Assembly: GCF_039634365.2 (NCBI RefSeq)
Contig: NZ_CP155079.2
Coordinates: forward strand, 992,001-1,056,000
From: Mucilaginibacter sp. PAMB04168
Lineage (GTDB): Bacteria > Bacteroidota > Bacteroidia > Sphingobacteriales > Sphingobacteriaceae
Length of the DNA stretch: 64,000 bases
Direction of reading: 5' to 3'
Part shown: positions 61,649 to 64,000 of the stretch, in pieces
Layout: each line of letters starts with the position of its first letter
Position numbering within the stretch: the stretch's first letter is position 1
Made by a program: the position numbers and the translations under genes
The notes under the pieces: generated by a model
What the model was told of the DNA's origin: nothing
Seen by the model: the letters and a program-made list of their open reading frames with translations, nothing else
The model's database searches: none

Positions 61649-62344
61649 ATGAAGCGCTATACTCACCTCTTTTTTGATCTTGACCATACCATTTGGGACT
61701 TTGACCGCAATGCTGAAGAGACTTTGCATGAGTTATATGAATTGCATGGTTTGCAGGCTTTGGGCGTTGCATCTAAAGTGGCTTTCATTGAAACCTATAC
61801 ACGTAATAATCACCAACTGTGGGCCGATTACCATTTAGGTAAAATTACCAAAGATGCGCTGCGGCAGTTGCGCTTTAATAAAACCTTTAGTGATTTAGGC
61901 ATGCATCCGGACTTGATACCGGCGGGTTTTGAGGATGCTTATGTGCAGCTGTGCCCAACTAAAACCAACCTCTTTCCGCATGCGCACGAAACGCTCACTT
62001 ACCTGCATTCAAAATATAAGCTGCATTTAATTACCAACGGGTTTCGCGAATCTCAGGATGTTAAGTTAAAAGGCTCGGGGTTGGCCGAATACTTTCAGCA
62101 TATCATCATTTCTGAAGAAGTTGGTTTTAACAAGCCTCATCAAGCTATATTTGAGCATGCGCTTAATCTGGCAGGCGCCACTAAAGAAGAAAGCATTATG
62201 ATAGGCGATAGCCTGGAGGCCGATATTTATGGTGCGCTGAATTTTGGTATGGACGCTATTTATTTTAACCCGCTAAAAATGCCAAAACCGACTGATGTGC
62301 CGGTACAAATACATAGCTTAGATGAACTAACCCGATTGTTATGA
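61649..62344 (+). CDS. YjjG-family noncanonical pyrimidine nucleotidase (HAD superfamily)
   Basis: A 231-aa HAD phosphatase that dephosphorylates pyrimidine nucleotides, including damaged ones. Motif I is HLFFDLDHTIWDFDRNAEE (two Asp), motif II HLITNGFRESQ, motif III lysine in the EEVGFNKPHQAIFEHAL segment and motif IV MIGDSLEADIYGA. The ATG at 61649 is preferred to a TTG nine codons upstream since it places motif I at the usual position. It lies 91 bases after upp (pyrimidine salvage); the next gene overlaps by four bases. Confidence 0.93.
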   Translation: MKRYTHLFFDLDHTIWDFDRNAEETLHELYELHGLQALGVASKVAFIETYTRNNHQLWADYHLGKITKDALRQLRFNKTFSDLGMHPDLIPAGFEDAYVQLCPTKTNLFPHAHETLTYLHSKYKLHLITNGFRESQDVKLKGSGLAEYFQHIIISEEVGFNKPHQAIFEHALNLAGATKEESIMIGDSLEADIYGALNFGMDAIYFNPLKMPKPTDVPVQIHSLDELTRLL

Positions 62345-62865
62345 AGTTGGCCGCCGAACTTAAAGCCATTAATGCCGCGCTGGATACTTACCGGCAGCAA
62401 CTGGACGAAATACCAGATGATGTGTTTGCCGAAACGCCGGCCATCGGCGGATGGTCGTTTGCTGAGGTGTATTCGCATATTATGCAGGCCAGCCTGGGTT
62501 CGTCTGTCGCCGCCGAGAAATGCTGCAATAAAACCGGTTCAACCACCACAGAGGGTTTGAACTGGAAAGGTATGCTGGTTTTTTTGTTGGGCCGTTTTCC
62601 GCCTGGTAAGCGCAAGGCGCCGCCTGCAGTTGCCGAACTTACCAAAAACATTACCAAGGAGGAAGCACGCAACCTCATTATAAAGGTGCGTAAGAGGTTG
62701 GAAAGCGTAGTGCCTTTGACTCAACATGCGCCTGACAATAACAAGATAAGTCACCCCGGCCTGGGTATGTTGAATGCCGGGCAGTGGATTAAATTTCTAC
62801 GTATCCATCTGGAGCATCATTTAGCGCAGTTGTCGCGCATTCGAAAAAGTTTTCCACAGGAGTAA
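62341..62865 (+). CDS. DinB-like (four-helix-bundle) protein
   Basis: A 174-aa protein of the DinB/YfiT metal-binding four-helix-bundle superfamily. Histidines in GWSFAEVYSHIMQAS and LRIHLEHHLAQLSRI correspond to the usual three-His metal site. Members include thiol-dependent transferases; the activity here is unknown. The start overlaps the nucleotidase stop (ATGA), which suggests translational coupling. Confidence 0.85.
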   Translation: MKLAAELKAINAALDTYRQQLDEIPDDVFAETPAIGGWSFAEVYSHIMQASLGSSVAAEKCCNKTGSTTTEGLNWKGMLVFLLGRFPPGKRKAPPAVAELTKNITKEEARNLIIKVRKRLESVVPLTQHAPDNNKISHPGLGMLNAGQWIKFLRIHLEHHLAQLSRIRKSFPQE

Positions 62866-62931
62866 CTATTTGATATTTAATACAGTCTTAACGTTAAAAT
62901 AATTTTTTAACCTGACTTTTATCCTGTTATT

Positions 62932-63042
62932 ATGAATATCGAGTTTCCATACCTGATAGTTACCGGCTTACTGTTGTTGTTAGCTGTTTTTTACTTTAGC
63001 CCATACGAGCTGAGCGTAAAAGAAGACGACGAAGACGAATAA
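62932..63042 (+). CDS. 36-aa single-helix membrane peptide with acidic tail
   Basis: A 36-aa frame beginning MNIEFPYLIVTGLLLLLAV: one hydrophobic helix (residues 6-22), a short SPYELSVKE linker and a strongly acidic end (EDDEDE). Too short for routine gene calling. It is isolated between the DinB-like gene (66 bases upstream) and the phosphoesterase gene. The composition is non-random for a chance frame, but conservation cannot be tested here. Function unknown. Confidence 0.5.
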   Translation: MNIEFPYLIVTGLLLLLAVFYFSPYELSVKEDDEDE

Positions 63043-63123
63043 GTCTGTTACATCACCGCATCGACTTATATTTAGAACTGCACTTGCTGTAGTAATAACG
63101 CCTTATGTTCAGATACACCTGTA

Positions 63124-63978
63124 ATGGCAAAACGCGAAGTTGATATTGTAGTAATTTCTGATGTGCATTTAGGCACCTACGGTTGCCACGCCAAAGAACT
63201 GCTCCGTTATTTAAAAAGCATCCGCCCTAAAAAGGTCATCCTAAACGGCGATATTATCGATATCTGGCAATTCAGCAAATCGTACTGGCCCGAGTCGCAT
63301 ATGAAAGTGGTGCGCCGCCTGTTAAAATTTGTGACCGAAGGTGTGCCGGTGTATTACCTTACAGGTAACCACGATGAGATGCTGCGCAAGTTTGCCGATT
63401 TTAACCTGGGTCAGTTCCAGTTGCTCAATAAACTGGTTCTTGAAGTTGATAATAAAAAAGCCTGGATATTTCATGGTGATGTGTTCGATGTAACCATGCA
63501 GCATTCCAAATGGCTTGCAAAGCTGGGCGCAGTTGGTTATGATACCCTTATTATCCTGAATAGTTTGGTCAACTGGGGCCTTACCGCGCTCGGAAGACAA
63601 AAAATGAGTTTCTCTCAAAAAATTAAAGGCAAGTTTAAAGACGCTGTAAAATTCATTAATCATTTTGAACAAACCGCGGCCGATTTAGCTGTAGATAAGC
63701 AATACGATTATGTGATATGCGGCCACATTCATCACGCCGAGATTAAGCAGGTTAAAGCTACAGACCAACCCGGTTCGGTGCTCTACCTAAATTCTGGCGA
63801 CTGGGTTGAGAGCCTCACAAGCCTTGAATATGCCGACGGCAAATGGGCCATTTTCAAGTATAAGCCCGAAGACTTTAACAGCGATGCTGATGATGACGAC
63901 AAGGCTGATGCTGAAGATTTAAACGCCAGTTTAGACGTAAGGGTGTTGTTAGAAAAGTTTAAATTGGAGACGCATTAA
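63124..63978 (+). CDS. LpxH-like UDP-2,3-diacylglucosamine diphosphatase family phosphoesterase
   Basis: A 284-aa calcineurin-type metallophosphoesterase. Metal motifs are complete: SDVHLGTYGCHAKEL, LNGDIIDIWQFSKSYWPE, LTGNHDEMLRKF, FHGDVFD and CGHIHHAEIKQ. This group of Bacteroidota proteins is usually annotated as UDP-2,3-diacylglucosamine diphosphatase (lipid A synthesis); the cap region and acidic tail (DADDDDKADAEDLN) differ from E. coli LpxH, so the substrate remains open. Last gene of the window, with 22 bases after its stop. Confidence 0.88.
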   Translation: MAKREVDIVVISDVHLGTYGCHAKELLRYLKSIRPKKVILNGDIIDIWQFSKSYWPESHMKVVRRLLKFVTEGVPVYYLTGNHDEMLRKFADFNLGQFQLLNKLVLEVDNKKAWIFHGDVFDVTMQHSKWLAKLGAVGYDTLIILNSLVNWGLTALGRQKMSFSQKIKGKFKDAVKFINHFEQTAADLAVDKQYDYVICGHIHHAEIKQVKATDQPGSVLYLNSGDWVESLTSLEYADGKWAIFKYKPEDFNSDADDDDKADAEDLNASLDVRVLLEKFKLETH

Positions 63979-64000
63979 AAACAAGATATCGCCACAGCTC

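Noticed and set aside
1..64000. CRISPR arrays, tRNA or rRNA genes, insertion sequences and prophage
   Set aside because: No regularly spaced direct repeats, no recognisable tRNA or rRNA segments and no transposase or phage proteins were seen.

Overview
The window is a chromosomal segment of a Bacteroidota bacterium, most likely Sphingobacteriaceae (Mucilaginibacter/Pedobacter type). The evidence is Bacteroidota-specific machinery (a GldJ lipoprotein, the type IX secretion protein PorV, an ExbB-ExbD-ExbD-TonB-PstS-like-TPR operon, a 14-subunit nuo operon with a short NuoG), repeated matches to the Bacteroidota -7 promoter element TAnnTTTG, few Shine-Dalgarno sequences, and housekeeping genes that read as one consistent genome. 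No rRNA, tRNA, CRISPR array, insertion sequence or phage gene was seen. The left edge cuts a LytTR response regulator.

Layout. 1-5.8 kb: LytTR regulator end, PlsC acyltransferase, Nudix hydrolase, EamA transporter, metK, a diacylglycerol-kinase-like lipid kinase and a SUI1/YciH protein ending in a strong terminator. 6.2-12.1 kb: an energy-transduction operon (ExbB, two ExbD, TonB, a small membrane protein, a PstS-like lipoprotein, a TPR protein). 12.2-26.0 kb: complete nuoA-N for respiratory complex I, interrupted between nuoF and nuoG by an unknown 102-aa protein and a gamma-glutamylcyclotransferase-like protein. 26.1-31 kb: DedA, inorganic pyrophosphatase, CNNM/CBS protein, RsmE, a DUF4159 protein and a lipoprotein. 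31.3-34.8 kb: gldJ and porV, divergent, then ispF. 35-39 kb: an orphan membrane protein, a 1116-aa GH18-like/polysaccharide deacetylase/processive glycosyltransferase fusion, and a 53-aa Cys-rich membrane protein.

39.1-45.8 kb is the most unusual part: six consecutive minus-strand genes (esterase, ATP-grasp ligase with a long Lys/Ala/Pro tail, DUF4262 protein, GCS2-type carboxylate-amine ligase, class I glutamine amidotransferase, second ATP-grasp-like protein) facing a divergent second esterase. It looks like a pathway that forms amide bonds and then acts on the product; the product cannot be read from sequence.

45.9-64 kb: typA/bipA; a surface-glycan cluster (FkbM methyltransferase, flippase, three further methyltransferases, three glycosyltransferases); a YfhO membrane protein; two small membrane proteins; uvrB with a 48-bp perfect palindrome behind it; upp; a YjjG-type nucleotidase; a DinB-like protein; a 36-aa membrane peptide; and an LpxH-like phosphoesterase.

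Several starts were moved from upstream TTG/GTG codons to ATG codons where a promoter element, terminator or family alignment decided it. Four genes have a -7 element only 4-11 bases before the ATG, suggesting leaderless or nearly leaderless mRNAs.
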